NCBI RefSeq assembly: GCF_963855985.1
Contig: NC_087093.1
Span: forward strand, 5,711,501 to 5,775,500
Direction of reading: 5' to 3'
Source: Ostrinia nubilalis
Taxonomy: Eukaryota; Arthropoda; Insecta; Lepidoptera; Crambidae
Length of the DNA stretch: 64,000 bases
Of this stretch, positions 1-10,649 are shown piece after piece (position 1 is the first letter of the stretch; each line of letters begins with the position of its first letter). A program made the translations under genes and the position numbers. The notes under the pieces were generated by a model. It saw nothing but the letters and a program-made list of their open reading frames with translations. It searched no databases and was not told the origin of the DNA.

Positions 1-110
1 ACGTAACGACGTCATGTAAAGAATTTCAAGCCTAAAGAAGGCGAGAGAAGTAAAGAGGGAACTACGATTTTCAGTCAGCCTTCTTCTGTCGCACGGGATA
101 TAAAACTCAC

Positions 111-2241
111 TTGCTCTGGAAGACCACAACAGGGTCATTGTCAAGATCCGACATGTCGATCTCACTCTTGAGCTTCTCCTGGAGCGGGCTCAGCTTGCGC
201 AGGCGCGCGATGACGTGCGCGTACCCGAAGCCTCGCCGGTAGTCGAACGGGTCCGCGTCTGTTGCGAACGTGGCGTGGTGCAGACGGTGGTACTGCACCC
301 AGTCATAGATTGTGCCCTAAGCAACAGGAATATTTTTTTATTTTTTATTTTTAAGGATAACAAGGCAGGTATTTGACCGCAATCGCACCTGGTGTTAAGT
401 GAGATGCAGTCTAGGATGCTACATAATTATCTGCCCTGTAAGTGCCTATTTACTTTCGCCTTAAAAAGGATTATGGTGTTCTGGAAAGACAGAAGAGGCA
501 GTGAATTCCAGTCCCTAACTGTGTAGTGTAACGAACATAGAATTAAACGCGTTATTAATCTAAGGTAACAAAGTAACGAAGGGTTCGCATTGCGTGAACG
601 GTTGGCAGGAAAAGTTTTGGGGAGACCATTCCAGCAGTAAACGACTTTCGGCTGACAAGAATTGTAGTTAACAAAGCGTTTCACAAACTATGTTCTAATG
701 TAGGTACAGCTAGGGCTAGGAACTACACTAACATCTAAAACTTTTGATGTAGGAATCAGTCTGCAGCTTTATTTAAAATCAAATCAAGTCAGATGTCATC
801 AATTATCTGCCTACAGAATTTCAGATGAATATAAAAAGTACAGTTTTAATTTATTTATTATATATATTCTTCGTCTTGTAGGCTAACAACCCTCTTTCCG
901 TAATTTTGACGCAATCAAATATCATTGTCGTTCACTTTGGATTTAATGAGTCCGCCGGGCTTCAAAATCTCTTTCCGCAATGTTGAATAGAATGAAATTG
1001 GAAAATCAAAATTGTAATGTAAGTATTTATAGAAAAAAAAAACATACCAACCGAATTGAGAACCTCCTTTTGTTGAAGTGGGTTAAAAATAAAATGATTT
1101 AGTTGTTACGAATAAAGGTACAATTCCAAGACGGGCCGCAGACCGCAAACTGCAACCGCAAACTGCCAATCTCTATCAGCTGCAAGTCGCGCTGCAGTGT
1201 ACCTACCATGAGTTTACGATAAGTGTGCTCGCTAGCGAGTACGTCAAAAATCTCTATGAAAATTTTGTTTCTTGAAAGTAGCCGCTAGGGGCGCTGAACA
1301 ATATGTCATACAAGTAATGACATTTTTTTACGCAGTCGCTAGCGAGCACACCTAACGTAAACTCATGGTAAGCACACAGATTTCATAGAGTACTGTATTT
1401 ACCTGACCCGCCAATGTTTGGAATATCATCAGCGCGATTCGAAGCCCAGTGCTGGCCTTGTACGCCCCGTGGGCCCAGAGTCGGTGGGCGCCTGCCGTCA
1501 CCCCCAGAACTGCTACCAACGATAGCACTACCACTGTAATACAAATGTTATTATAAGTACAATGGTAGGTACCTATACAAAAAGAAACCCTAACTATTGG
1601 CGACAGAGTTAAATTTTGAACAGCCTCTTTTGCTCAATATTTGAGCAGCGTGTAGCTTTAGGCACGGGCCATGATTTGTTGCAACTTAATTACGTAACTT
1701 AGGCTGAGTTTCACCATCTTACTTTGACTTTAACAAACGTCAAAAATCTGTCAAATTCCATACAAAAACACAGCAGTTATCGTCATAGTTACGGTCAAAA
1801 TTAGGTTGTGCAATTCAGCCTTAGCCTATAGCTTGCCATCACGCTAATCTCTCGTTTGTCAAACACTAGCTTAACGCAATAACTTAAATTAATTTAAAGC
1901 GGATGCTTTAAGTAAATACCAATAATTGCCAGACGTCTCATCGCGGTACAGTACGTTTAGAGGTTGCAAAGCAATATGTGATTTCAAAATTACGCAATTC
2001 TGAAACGATGATATAACTATATGTATGTATATTTAATTTAACCTCTATTTCAAAGGGCAGAAAAGTTTCCAAACTGATGAAAATAACATCTTTACTTACA
2101 TAACAATAGAGTCATCCATTTAGCTTCGAATATAACCAGCCATATACCATAAAAGGAAAGGAGGTGGATGTGAATGAAGAACAGAACCGCTGGCCAGTTC
2201 GCCTCTCTCACTTTACTCAGGCTCGTCCCTTCTGACTCCAT
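111..2241 (-). CDS. Acyl-CoA desaturase, 5' three coding exons (partial, runs off the left edge)
   Basis: Membrane fatty-acyl-CoA desaturase, a di-iron enzyme of the ER that puts a double bond into acyl-CoA; in moths this family also makes pheromone precursors. Exons: 2276-2100 (ATG at 2241), 1533-1403 and 316-111. Donors are GTAAGT, GTAAAT and GTGAGT; acceptors follow pyrimidine-rich tracts ending TTTGCAG, TTACAG and GCTTAG. The phases (1, 0, 2) join into one open frame of about 158 residues. Histidine box 1 is HRLWAH (residues 64-69) and box 2 is HRLHH (101-105), followed by TDADP and the DMSDL..DPVVVFQ region typical of the family. Two hydrophobic spans lie at about 17-60. The third box and C-terminus would lie beyond position 1. 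The frame is open upstream of the chosen ATG to the acceptor, so a coding exon further upstream cannot be excluded. The N-terminus is short and the residues around box 2 are divergent for the family, so the substrate cannot be predicted. Confidence 0.88.
427..684 (-). mobile_element. LINE reverse-transcriptase ORF, C-terminal remnant
   Basis: An open minus-strand stretch in the last visible desaturase intron ends with the motif RDWNSLP, then a short spacer, F, FKAKVNRHL and a stop. This 'W-N-S-L-P ... FK..V..HL' signature is the usual carboxyl end of insect non-LTR reverse-transcriptase ORFs. No catalytic domain is present, so it is a dead 3' fragment. Confidence 0.6.
1028..1088 (-). repeat. 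Fragment of the 'AACCGACTTCAAAA' dispersed repeat
   Basis: The A-run followed by ACATACC, AATTGAGAACCTCC and a diverged GAAGT.GGTT matches, in reverse, the end of the repeat seen at 17798-18252 and 29534-30229. Only one end is present. Confidence 0.55.
1197..1377. mobile_element. Palindromic MITE, family C, copy 1
   Basis: About 180 bp with imperfect terminal inverted repeats of roughly 50 bp (ACCATGAGTTTACG, then TGTGCTCGCTAGCGA) and an internal GCCGCTAGGGGCGCTG block. It lies in the desaturase intron between exons 2 and 3 and ends just before the exon 2 donor. The same element recurs at 19169-19346 and 31314-31487. Confidence 0.75.
1701..1821. mobile_element. MITE, family A ('AGGCTGAGTTGCACCA'), copy 1
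   Basis: About 120 bp flanked by AGGCTGAGTTTCACCAT and a diverged reverse complement ending CAGCCTTA, with the internal ACGTCAAAAATCTGTCAAA block common to all copies. It lies in the first desaturase intron. Other copies are at 7047, 51025, 51687, 56072 and 59500. Confidence 0.75.
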
Positions 2242-2276
2242 TTTATGTGCACGGAGAACGGAACACGGAGAAGACA

Positions 2277-3206
2277 CTGCAAATAGAAAATAACAGGTTA
2301 TTACTGCTTGTGCTAAAAATTTACATTAGTAGATAGATAGACATACAGAATTCAAGTCTCTATTTTTAATTACATGGATTTACGCTACTCTGATAAATGG
2401 GAGAGAATGTATTATATGTACTATCTTAAAGTGCAGATAGCCTGTAGTTGCCAGATTAAGTTTAATACATTATTAATTTTGATAAAGTTGCATAGGTACA
2501 TCTACTTGTTTTGTACCTTTATCTTAGGGACTTAACAGAACCATCAGGAATAAGGTCAATAGACCAGCAATCGATGTATTAACAAATTGTAACTAAACTA
2601 TGTTAATAATACTCAAACTGAGATTGAGTAGAGTACACCAATCGTCAATGTTATTCGCCTCTATTTGTTAGCGAAATTCCAAATCTCTATTAGCACTGCA
2701 CTTTGAAGCTCTCGGCATCTATTAGAGCTCTGTATCGATCTTCAATTAAGCCAATCAGGCGGCGTCATACTCTGTTGCATATACATAGTTAAAATTGCTT
2801 GTTTATGCACTAAGCTACAAACGACCTGTATCAATGAGCCTTCCGTATGCAAGCGTTTGCGTAAAACCACTAATTGGTATTGTTCGGTAGGAATCATTAC
2901 TCTCACAAGATTAGTCAATTAATTTAATTCATTATCAGGATATTACGATGAAAAGTAAGTATGTGTAAAAGGCTTTTGATGAGTTCAATTTGAAAACATT
3001 ATTTAACAATAAAGTAAAGGCAATTTTTCAATCTAATGCAAAAAAAAATGCTCATTTAGGTTATCAAAGGTTTTCGCAAATAAAATTCTGCATCGGAAAT
3101 TAATCGAATTCAGTACAAAATTAAAATAAGCTTTCACTTCTTCAAGTTATCAGTGCTTAGACTTCTCGGAGTGACATTTATTTTTGTAATGGTATTTTCT
3201 TCTTTA
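2277..3206. other. Upstream of the first visible desaturase exon: no feature recognised
   Basis: AT-rich sequence without an open frame of note or an obvious repeat end. The exon at 2276 is preceded by an acceptor, so this is presumably intron or 5' flank of the desaturase gene. No promoter motif was identifiable. Confidence 0.4.
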
Positions 3207-3378
3207 AGGGTCTATGCACACCACCTTTTTTAGGCGTAGTCGACGGTTGTTTTACAATCGTGATTGTTGAATCGTGGTTGTTTTACATTGATTTCCTGCA
3301 TAAATCGCGTATACAGCGCGTTTCAATTGCATGGAATGTGTGTCGAAGGCGCCTAAAAACGCGGTGTGCAAGGACCCT
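3207..3378. mobile_element. Palindromic MITE with AGGGTC/GACCCT ends
   Basis: Terminal inverted repeats pair AGGGTC..GCACACC..TTTTTAGGCG at the left with its reverse complement at the right (CGCCTAAAAA..GGTGTGC..GACCCT). The internal sequence has no coding potential. It resembles, in its 'GCACACC' end block, the element at 62550-62732. Confidence 0.65.
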
Positions 3379-4493
3379 AGGACTTTGTTTCATGAGACGC
3401 TACTTATTTATTTTTGTAACAATGCTCACCCCTCTTAGTTGTAAAGCGTAGGAGTTGGCCCGATATACATATTCCATTATTTTATGTAGCTAAGCTATGT
3501 AGGTACTTCAAAAGTTTTAAAGTACTTCAAAAGGATTCCACAGGGCTCTCAAGCTCTGCAGAATACAAAGCTTGCTTTCTCATAGCTATGGAATTTAGCC
3601 TGCCACGGTGCACTGGTAAAGCAATCTATAATATTGATTCCAAGAACTTTGTTTTTATAAAGACAAAAGAAAATTTAATATCGGCACGTTCTTTTCTCTG
3701 CACTCTCGCAAATTTGTTTTTAAAGTTTCCGCTTATAAACCAAAAAAAGAGGTGTTCACCGAGCCATTTTAAATCCTATGACTTATTATTAGAAGAGAAA
3801 AATATGTAAAATTGGCGCCTAATGAGCATAATCCTTTGGCAGCGTTGCCTTATAATAATATTTAATATTATGGTACAAAAGCTGAACTGTATGTAAATGG
3901 TAAAAGTGCACAGTTAAAATCAATATTTTCATATAGTTCTTGCTAGTTAATAATAGACTCTACATTGAAACCTTGTCAAGAAAATTAAATTAATTTTGTT
4001 TAGGTAAGTGTATTTGATAGAAGAAAAATAAAAGTGCCATCTGAGTTGAAAAAAAAAAAACGAAACTATACAATAGTAAGTAGGTAGCTTGATGTCGCGT
4101 GGATTTTATTATTGTGGGGCTTCGCAGCCTCGCTGCAGATATTAAAAACTTGCGAAGTTATTGGAAAGGAGTCTGGACAATTTACTGAGTTGCTTTCTCT
4201 GCTTATTCTCAGCATTTTACCAAATAATACCAGAAGCAGTGTTGAGTACATTCAAAAGTTATAGTTAGAACGTGCAAAAGAGTCAAAATTTTCTATATCT
4301 TTATAATGGTTTGAAATTTATTTTGGGAACTTCTTACAAGAGGCTCTTGCCGCTTCGAAGAACTCTTATCCAAATCTTAAGCACCTTCAACTTGATATTT
4401 CACGCCAAAATGCCATGGCAGGTCACCATCGATCCGATAAGTCGACGCAAATGATTTTTCTCATTAACTTGGGTTTAAGGGATTTGCGGTTGA
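3379..4493. other. Noncoding stretch, no gene recognised
   Basis: AT-rich. Short open frames at 3588-3809 and 4272-4454 have no recognisable domain. The part around 4120-4250 is less AT-rich and may be a decayed transposon tail, but I cannot assign it. Confidence 0.35.
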
Positions 4494-4608
4494 GTCAAAG
4501 TGAACGCAGCCCGCACGGATTGCGTTCTTTGCTCGTGCCCGCACGATCAAATTACATCAATACATATAGACCTATGATGTTGTTCGTACAGGCTGCGTTC
4601 ACTTTGAC
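4494..4608. mobile_element. Short MITE with 18-bp terminal inverted repeats
   Basis: GTCAAAGTGAACGCAGCC at 4494-4511 is repeated in perfect inverse at 4591-4608. The interior contains two CCCGCACG blocks. The 117-residue open frame crossing it (4415-4768) is therefore not credible as a gene. Confidence 0.65.
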
Positions 4609-6064
4609 CTTTCAAATCCTCATTCATTTACCTGATGTTTTCTACGCCAGTGCTCACGCAGAAAACGTATTTATAAGTTACCTATCAATAATTGATTTCT
4701 TTGAAACCTATCCGAAAATAGCAACGAACACTTTTTGTGCTTTTGTATATTTTCGCCAATCATTGTAAAGCTACAGGGGGTCGATCAGAGAGCTTTTCCC
4801 CCTTTGTAATAGAGATTAGATTACTTTTACTGGTATTTTCCAAGTATTTTATGATAGCAGTTTTGATTTAGTTACTTAAAACTTTATTGAAATTAAAACA
4901 AAGTACATATAAAAGAATGCTTTAAATGGTATTCTCTCCAGCAAGGAGAAATAACTGAAGCTTTTAATTTTGCACAATTGAAGCTTTTTGTTTAAAACAT
5001 GAAAGACTCTACATCCGGTACCGCCAAATATTGTATATTTCCCCTACCCGCGTGCTATTTAAACGTCATGCTCTCAAATACGATACGAAATCGGTTGAAG
5101 AAATCAAGAAGTATGTGAGTTTTATATTTTTAAGTTTTTAAATTGTTTACGAAATGAGGCTAGTGCTTTAAGCAAGCAAAACTTCTTCTTCTATGCATTC
5201 TGGTTAACATGAATAGTTAAAAATCCTACTAAATATACCATAATTGCTGCGTTGTAGAAAACATGAAACCTAAATGCTCAATACCGTCGATTTTAGCTAA
5301 ACTTGTTTACCAAGGTTATTACGTTGGATTATTATATTTATCGTTGTTATTGCGCTTGCAATGGACAGAATGAATGCATGTGGCAGGTAGTCTAGAAAAC
5401 AAAACAAACAATAATCTTACCTAATTATCCTTGAACTTATTGGCCACTGGATTGTTATTCACTGGACAATGCGTTGGTAACTATTTCGAAAATGCTTAAG
5501 ATGGCACTGATGACGTATCACATAACACATAATCTTACGTGGAAAGTTGAAATTAGTTCACGTGTTAAATCATTTTATTTGATGCCATATTACGCGTCTA
5601 ACGACCGGCTGTAGGTAGCATCGACTGCGCTTAGTATTCGTGCAGTATCATGTTTCCTGGCATTAACCTTACGTTTCAATTACATCACTAAGGTTACTAT
5701 AATTAAATGCGGCTATTGAATGATGCGATTGCATTCAAGTCACGTCATTAGAACAATGAAATATAAATTAACGTTTAACTTTGATTATTAAAATTAAAGA
5801 TGTCACTTTAGAAGATGGTTTCAGGATTTTGGAATATGGGTAGTTGATTCCTAAAAAGTACAGTAATGTATGCTTACGTCACATCTTTAAATTAAATCAA
5901 TTGCTATTATGTGAACTGTATAATCTAAAATACATACTTAAAATTCAATATTCATGTCATTCACCATGATGTATAGCCGCCAGTTATAATATTTAGCAGT
6001 GTTGCGAGCCAAATGTAGAGTCACCTTAAAGACTAAATATATTTAGCATGCTTAAGTTTTATGT
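4609..6064. other. Noncoding stretch, no gene recognised
   Basis: AT-rich sequence in which I see no coding frame, splice-flanked exon, tandem repeat or element boundary. Confidence 0.35.
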
Positions 6065-6250
6065 GCTAACGAACGAACGAACGAACGAACGAACCGACGA
6101 AGTAAAGACGTCGTTCGTTTTTTTTGTTCTTTCAGCCAAATGACGTCCACTGCTGGACAAAGGCCTCCCCTAAGGATTTCCATAACGAGCGGTCCTGCGC
6201 TGCCCTCATTCAGGCTCTTCCCTCGACCTTCACCAGATTCTCGGTCCACA
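6065..6250 (-). mobile_element. RTE-type LINE 3' end with (GTTC)n tail
   Basis: Read on the minus strand it carries the lepidopteran RTE tail block GGAGGCC.TTGTCCAGCAGTGG, then ACGTCATTTGGCTG, and ends in a simple GTTC tandem tail (AACG units at 6066-6094 on the plus strand). Upstream of the tail the frame still reads as the end of a reverse-transcriptase ORF. It is 5' truncated and inactive. Confidence 0.75.
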
Positions 6251-6849
6251 TCCGTCTCTACTTATTATATTTAAAAGAAAGCTATCCTGCATTGATAAAA
6301 TTAATCATAACTCTCTGAATACTTCATCCATAAACAATACCCATGGAGACTTTTCAATATTATTATTTTCGTTGTTAAGTACCTAGACCACCTGTACATA
6401 ATGTAATATTAAAGTTCGATTTCAGATCGTGATTACTTCGCCACATCCACCGTTATGAAAAAAATAGTACTTAGGTAGATCATATCGAAATTAACACGAA
6501 TGTAGCGTTTATTAGAGGCATTTCAGTGTTGCGTCACACACGCACTCTGGTTAGTTTCTCTACCTCTATTTAGGTTGTATATTGCTATAGGGCGATTGTC
6601 ACTTGGTCACTCGGTGTCCTATATCGTAAGAGCGGTTTCAAATCCAAATCAAATCATTTTTTTTGCAATTGTAGGTAATGTATTACTTTCGTACTATGTC
6701 CGATCTGTATCCATGTCAATACGGCCCGTAGTAGAACTATTTTTAACGGTAGTTTACGCATTAGATCCGATATCTTTCATCCGATTTCTCTAGAAGTTTT
6801 CAAGACTGTATATTGACGAATTCGGATCGAACGAAGTGTTTTCCACACT
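6251..6849. other. Noncoding stretch, no gene recognised
   Basis: No coding frame or element end was recognised. The 72-residue open frame at 6575-6793 has no domain and no splice context. Confidence 0.3.
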
Positions 6850-6884
6850 TCAAAGTTAAAGTTAGATGGTGCAACCCAGCCTTA
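6850..6884. repeat. Half copy of MITE family A
   Basis: AAAGTTAGATGGTGCAACCC followed by AGCCTTA is the right end of the family A MITE. The left half is missing. Confidence 0.55.
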
Positions 6885-7046
6885 GAGTTGAGAGTTTCAG
6901 TTTTGTTGGCTGATTAATCTGCAAAGGACTTAAACGGGGCGATATTTACCTAACTATGCCAAGAATTGCACTGGTCAAATATTGGACTTTGCTTTTGGGA
7001 AATTCATTCAATATGTCTAACCAGTTAGTGCTTCATTAGAAAATTT

Positions 7047-7170
7047 AAGGTTGAGTTGCACCATCTTATTTTAACCGTGACTATAACCATAACCGGTGCT
7101 TTTTGTATGGAATTTGACATAGTTTTGACGTTTGTTAAAGTTAAAGTTAAGATAGTGTTACTCAGCCTTA
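7047..7170. mobile_element. MITE, family A, copy 2
   Basis: AAGGTTGAGTTGCACCATCT at the left and an inverse ending ACTCAGCCTTA at the right enclose the family's ATAACCGGTGC and TTTGTATGGA blocks. It is noncoding. Confidence 0.75.
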
Positions 7171-7194
7171 GTCATTAAAGCTTCAGATACGTTT

Positions 7195-7507
7195 ATCCCA
7201 ACTAATATTATAAATGCGAAAGTAACTCTGTCTGTCTGTCTGTCTGTTACGCTTTCCCGCTTAAACCTCAAATCAAATCAAATCAAATCAAATTCGTTTA
7301 TTTGTGGAACATAGGTAAATAACATATTACAGGTGTTAAAAATTAAGTCGCAACCGATTTTGATGAAATTTGGCATAGAGATAGTTTGAGTCCCGGGAAA
7401 GAACATAGGATAGTTTTTATCCCGGTTTTTGAAACAGGGACGCGCGCGATAAAGTTTTTCTGTGACAGACAAAATTCCACGCGGGCGAAGCCGCGGGCGG
7501 AAAGCTT
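7195..7507 (+). mobile_element. Helitron-like non-autonomous element, degraded 3' end
   Basis: The element has ATTATAAATGCGAAAG near the start, a (CTGT)n run at 7229-7247, an (AAATC)n run at 7268-7291, the ACCGATTTTGATGAAATTTG block, and the terminal hairpin GCGGGCGAAGCCGCGGGCGG before AAAGCTT. The expected CTAG terminus has decayed to CTTT. This is a widespread lepidopteran family. Confidence 0.7.
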
Positions 7508-8072
7508 TTACATATAAATCAAACCTATTATTTTTTATTTATTATCGCGTTAAGAATTTAAGTAATTTTGTTACGAAAGATCCTCTTGTACCCTACTACT
7601 TAGTGTACATCGGATGTCCGGCGGAAGATTTATGTTTTCTCAATTAAATATGATACGAAGATATCGTTTTAATTAGCTATTGATTACGACTAACAACAAA
7701 AACATCCCCTACTCTGCTGAAAACATACGATAGTATTCTTTTGCGTCGTGAAATTCACATACATTCAGGAAATTTTATCAGATATTATGTGTATTGTGTA
7801 AGCAGAAGAAGAGTTCTATCATAATTCGTTTGTAAGGAGAAACTTTTATTGGCGGTTAAGCTGTAGATCCTGGCTACACAGGAGTTGCAGCGGTGGGAAC
7901 GAGAGGTGGGAATAGTCCTGTTGTAAGGGAAACTTGTAATGTTAACTTGTTAAAGCTAACAGCTGTAAGTTTTCCTACAAAAAAAATTCAGTAAAGTAGT
8001 TGCCTACACGCAGGATACTATTACACATATTTTTGACTTTAAATGTACTCTTAACTGAATTTATGAGTCCAT
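7508..8072. other. Flank of the LTR element
   Basis: AT-rich. The only recognisable piece is at 7864-7912, where ACACAGGAGTTGCAGCGGTG matches a second fragment at 26154-26173; in reverse this looks like a piece of a LINE 3' end. The last four bases (CCAT, 8069-8072) are the left target-site duplicate of the adjacent LTR element. Confidence 0.5.
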
Positions 8073-8618
8073 TGTTAGCGTCATATTTATATTTATACAA
8101 TAACTATTGTTATTTTCGTAATTTTTAAATTGATTGTAACAATGAAGTAATAATTAACCTATTTTATTTAATGTATTTTATTTGATTTCCGTTTATTTTG
8201 GTTCAATTAACTAGGATTGCAACAAATATTATTTTAATAACTACCGGTAATTTTATTAATATTTATTGTCGATTATAATGGTAAAATATAAAACTATTTT
8301 TAGAAATATTTTATTATTATACACTTTCTTTAGTTTTCAATCAATTTCTGTTACGAGTTGTTAATTTGACTACAATTACAAAAGCCCAATCAGAGACGTC
8401 AGCCAATCGGAAGCGTCGACCAATCACAGCACACCGACTTGTGGTGGGGGTGATTGAGCGGGGCATTCGATAGCAGAGCGAGAGTCAGTCTTGATCGAGC
8501 GCTGAGCGGAGTAACAGTTAAGGACGAAATATTAATATTGTAAAAGTGTTGTGTGAAATATACTGTGAAAGTGCTGAAAAGTTATACGGAGTTTAATTTC
8601 CACTGACCTGACCCAATA
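8073..8618 (+). repeat. 5' long terminal repeat
   Basis: 546 bp, apparently identical to 12089-12634. It contains a TATA-like AATATAAAAC at about 8284-8293, three CCAAT boxes (8386, 8403, 8420), GACGTCA at 8395-8401, and an arthropod initiator-like TCAGT at 8485-8489 that is the likeliest transcription start. Confidence 0.95.
8386..8424 (+). promoter_or_regulatory. Triple CCAAT-box array with CRE-like site in the 5' LTR
   Basis: CCAAT begins at 8386, 8403 and 8420, an exact 17-bp spacing. GACGTCA lies between the first two. The array lies about 60-100 bp upstream of the TCAGT initiator candidate, a normal place for proximal promoter elements. An identical array is present in the 3' LTR. Function is inferred from the motifs only. 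Confidence 0.5.
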
Positions 8619-9148
8619 GGTCAGAAGTGGGATTACCAAGAAAATTTTGCATTTTCTTACGCCCACGAGCCAGAAAACAAACGTAAGTACGTTAGTAAAT
8701 TTGTAATGGTTAACCTAATGTACGAGTATTTTTTTTTCTTCTTTCACTCCCTTCTTGTTCTTTTATTATTTGACTTGATCAACAAATATGAAAAGGTTTT
8801 TCACTTATTTTTAAGCTATTTATGGGCAAACTTTTTTTTAATTCCTCTGATAAATTGTGAAGTGATTGAGAAGTAAAAAAAAATATATATATTGTCTTGC
8901 AACTGGGAAATATTTGACTTATTACGCCGCTAGGTGATTAAATTTATCCTGGCATTTGCTAATTTTATGAAGGTTACATTGCTCTAATTACTATGAGGTT
9001 TAAATGTAATTTTAAAATACAATATTCGATTTATAATACGCATAGATGTTCCTATTAGGCAGTGGTATCTACTTTAAAGTATAAAATTGAGATGGTACTG
9101 ATGTGACATATATTAAGCTGGTCTCTGTAAGTTTCAGATAATTGAAAA
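8619..9148 (+). other. Leader between 5' LTR and gag
   Basis: About 530 bp of noncoding leader. The first bases, GGTCAG..GTGGGATTACC, should hold the primer-binding site, but no match to a tRNA 3' end starting with TGG directly at the LTR edge could be recognised; a TGG lies 9 bp inside (8628). GGTCAG and GTGG pair with the end of the LTR. Confidence 0.5.
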
Positions 9149-10609
9149 ATGATGGAGGATAGCGATGATGCCCTAGGTGGAGGGTTTGATAGAAGGGATG
9201 CCCTAGGTGGAGGGTTTGAAAGGAGGGATGCCCTAGGTGGAGGGTTTGAAAGGAGGGATGCCCTAGGTGGAGGGTTTGAAAGGAGGGATGCCCTAGGTGG
9301 AGGGTTTGAAAGGAGGGATGCCCTAGGTGGAGGGTCTAAAAGGAGGACAGCCCTAGGTGGAGGGTTGAGGATGAGGTACAAAGGGGTACCTGAGGAAAGG
9401 GATAAGGAAGGGAATACATCTAATGAAGAAGGAAGTGTTATACTACCTTCAAGGCAAGAAGGCGTACGACATGCTACTTGTAAGGGGAGAACAAACCGAT
9501 CTTCACGACCAGTATTGCGGAGACGGCGCCATACTACTTCGTCGTCGGAAACTGAAGGAGAGCCACTCTCTCCACCACCAAGGGAGAAAAGAAGCTCTAG
9601 GAAGAGGCGCGGAACTGGTGACTCAAGGAAAAGGGCACGGGTCATTTATTCATCTTCAGAATCAAGAAATCAGTCGCCATCTCCGAAAAGAAAAAGACCA
9701 GTGGAGAACAGAGAAGAGGAACGGGATACCAAGTTAGTAGATAAATTTCTGTCTATTTTAGAAAAAGTTAAGAGTTCGGATAAGCCGAAAATTACTTTTA
9801 ATTCGAGTGTGATACCGGAGTTCGACCCTTTATCTAGAGATCAAACTGTCTCGACATGGATCACTAAAGTAGAGGAATGTGCCGAGGTTTATGGATGGGA
9901 AGAAAGGGAGATTATCCACTATTCCCTACCAAAATTAAGCGGCGTTGCTAGAACATGGTATCAGGGTCTAACTTCGATATTACATACGTGGTCAGAATGG
10001 AAAAGGAAACTAATTGAATCCTTTCCATGTAGAGAAGATTATGCCGAACTCTTAACCGAAATGTTATCTAAGAAGGCTAAATATGGTGATTCTTTAGAGC
10101 ATTACTATTATGCAAAAATTAATTTGATAAATAGATGTAAAATCACCGGCAAACAAGCAGTAGATTGTCTTTTGTACAGTATAGAGGATCGGGCAGTAAA
10201 AGTTGGTGCCCAGGCAGCACAATTTCGAGAGCCAGAACAGGTGCTTAAATATTTCAAAACAGTTAAAATAGGGCAGAGCAGAGACAACCAAGATACGATG
10301 AGGAGATGTTCTGAAAACAACGTGGATTGCGCAGATTCTTCGAAATCAGGTAACACCAACCCCATAATTAGGTGCTTCAACCGCAACGAGATCGGGCATC
10401 CAAGTTTCAAGTGTGAAAAGACGGCATCTTCCGTGAAATGTCACAACTGTAATGAGGTGGGTCACCGTAGTTATAAGTGCGATAAAGCTCCTTCTAAATG
10501 CATGACATGTGATCGGGTTGGTCATCTTACTTCCAACTGTTATAAAAACATAGGAAAGTCAGTTTCTAATGAGTCCGAAAATACTTCAAAACAGAAACTT
10601 GTATCTTAA
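9149..10609 (+). CDS. gag: Retrotransposon Gag polyprotein
   Basis: A 486-residue structural protein that would form the particle and package element RNA. In order: a short acidic start; seven tandem 10-residue units of the DALGGGFERR type (residues 7-76); a basic, serine- and arginine-rich stretch (about 100-190) with RKRR and KRKR clusters; a Retrotrans_gag-like helical core (about 225-380); and three CCHC knuckles. Knuckles 2 (C431-C444) and 3 (C451-C464) have perfect C-x2-C-x4-H-x4-C. Knuckle 1 (C409-C422) has Arg in place of its second Cys. The start is ATG-ATG at 9149, 9 bp after the upstream in-frame-neutral AATTG. The frame is fully open, unlike the pol remnant behind it. It ends at TAA 10607-10609. 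Confidence 0.85.
   Translation: MMEDSDDALGGGFDRRDALGGGFERRDALGGGFERRDALGGGFERRDALGGGFERRDALGGGSKRRTALGGGLRMRYKGVPEERDKEGNTSNEEGSVILPSRQEGVRHATCKGRTNRSSRPVLRRRRHTTSSSETEGEPLSPPPREKRSSRKRRGTGDSRKRARVIYSSSESRNQSPSPKRKRPVENREEERDTKLVDKFLSILEKVKSSDKPKITFNSSVIPEFDPLSRDQTVSTWITKVEECAEVYGWEEREIIHYSLPKLSGVARTWYQGLTSILHTWSEWKRKLIESFPCREDYAELLTEMLSKKAKYGDSLEHYYYAKINLINRCKITGKQAVDCLLYSIEDRAVKVGAQAAQFREPEQVLKYFKTVKIGQSRDNQDTMRRCSENNVDCADSSKSGNTNPIIRCFNRNEIGHPSFKCEKTASSVKCHNCNEVGHRSYKCDKAPSKCMTCDRVGHLTSNCYKNIGKSVSNESENTSKQKLVS
9167..9376 (+). repeat. 30-bp tandem repeat in gag (7 units)
   Basis: Seven consecutive 30-bp units begin GATGCCCTAGGTGGAGGGTT. Units 2-5 are identical; units 1, 6 and 7 carry a few changes. 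The length is a multiple of three, so each unit adds DALGGGFERR in frame. Every unit contains CCTAGG. Confidence 0.97.
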
Positions 10610-10649
10610 GTAATGACAGAGGTTACTGGTATCAAAAAATGTGTGTAAC

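Noticed and set aside
9055..9645. 196-codon minus-strand open frame with proline-rich repeats
   Set aside because: It is the antisense shadow of the 30-bp gag repeats; the plus frame has zinc knuckles and a gag core.
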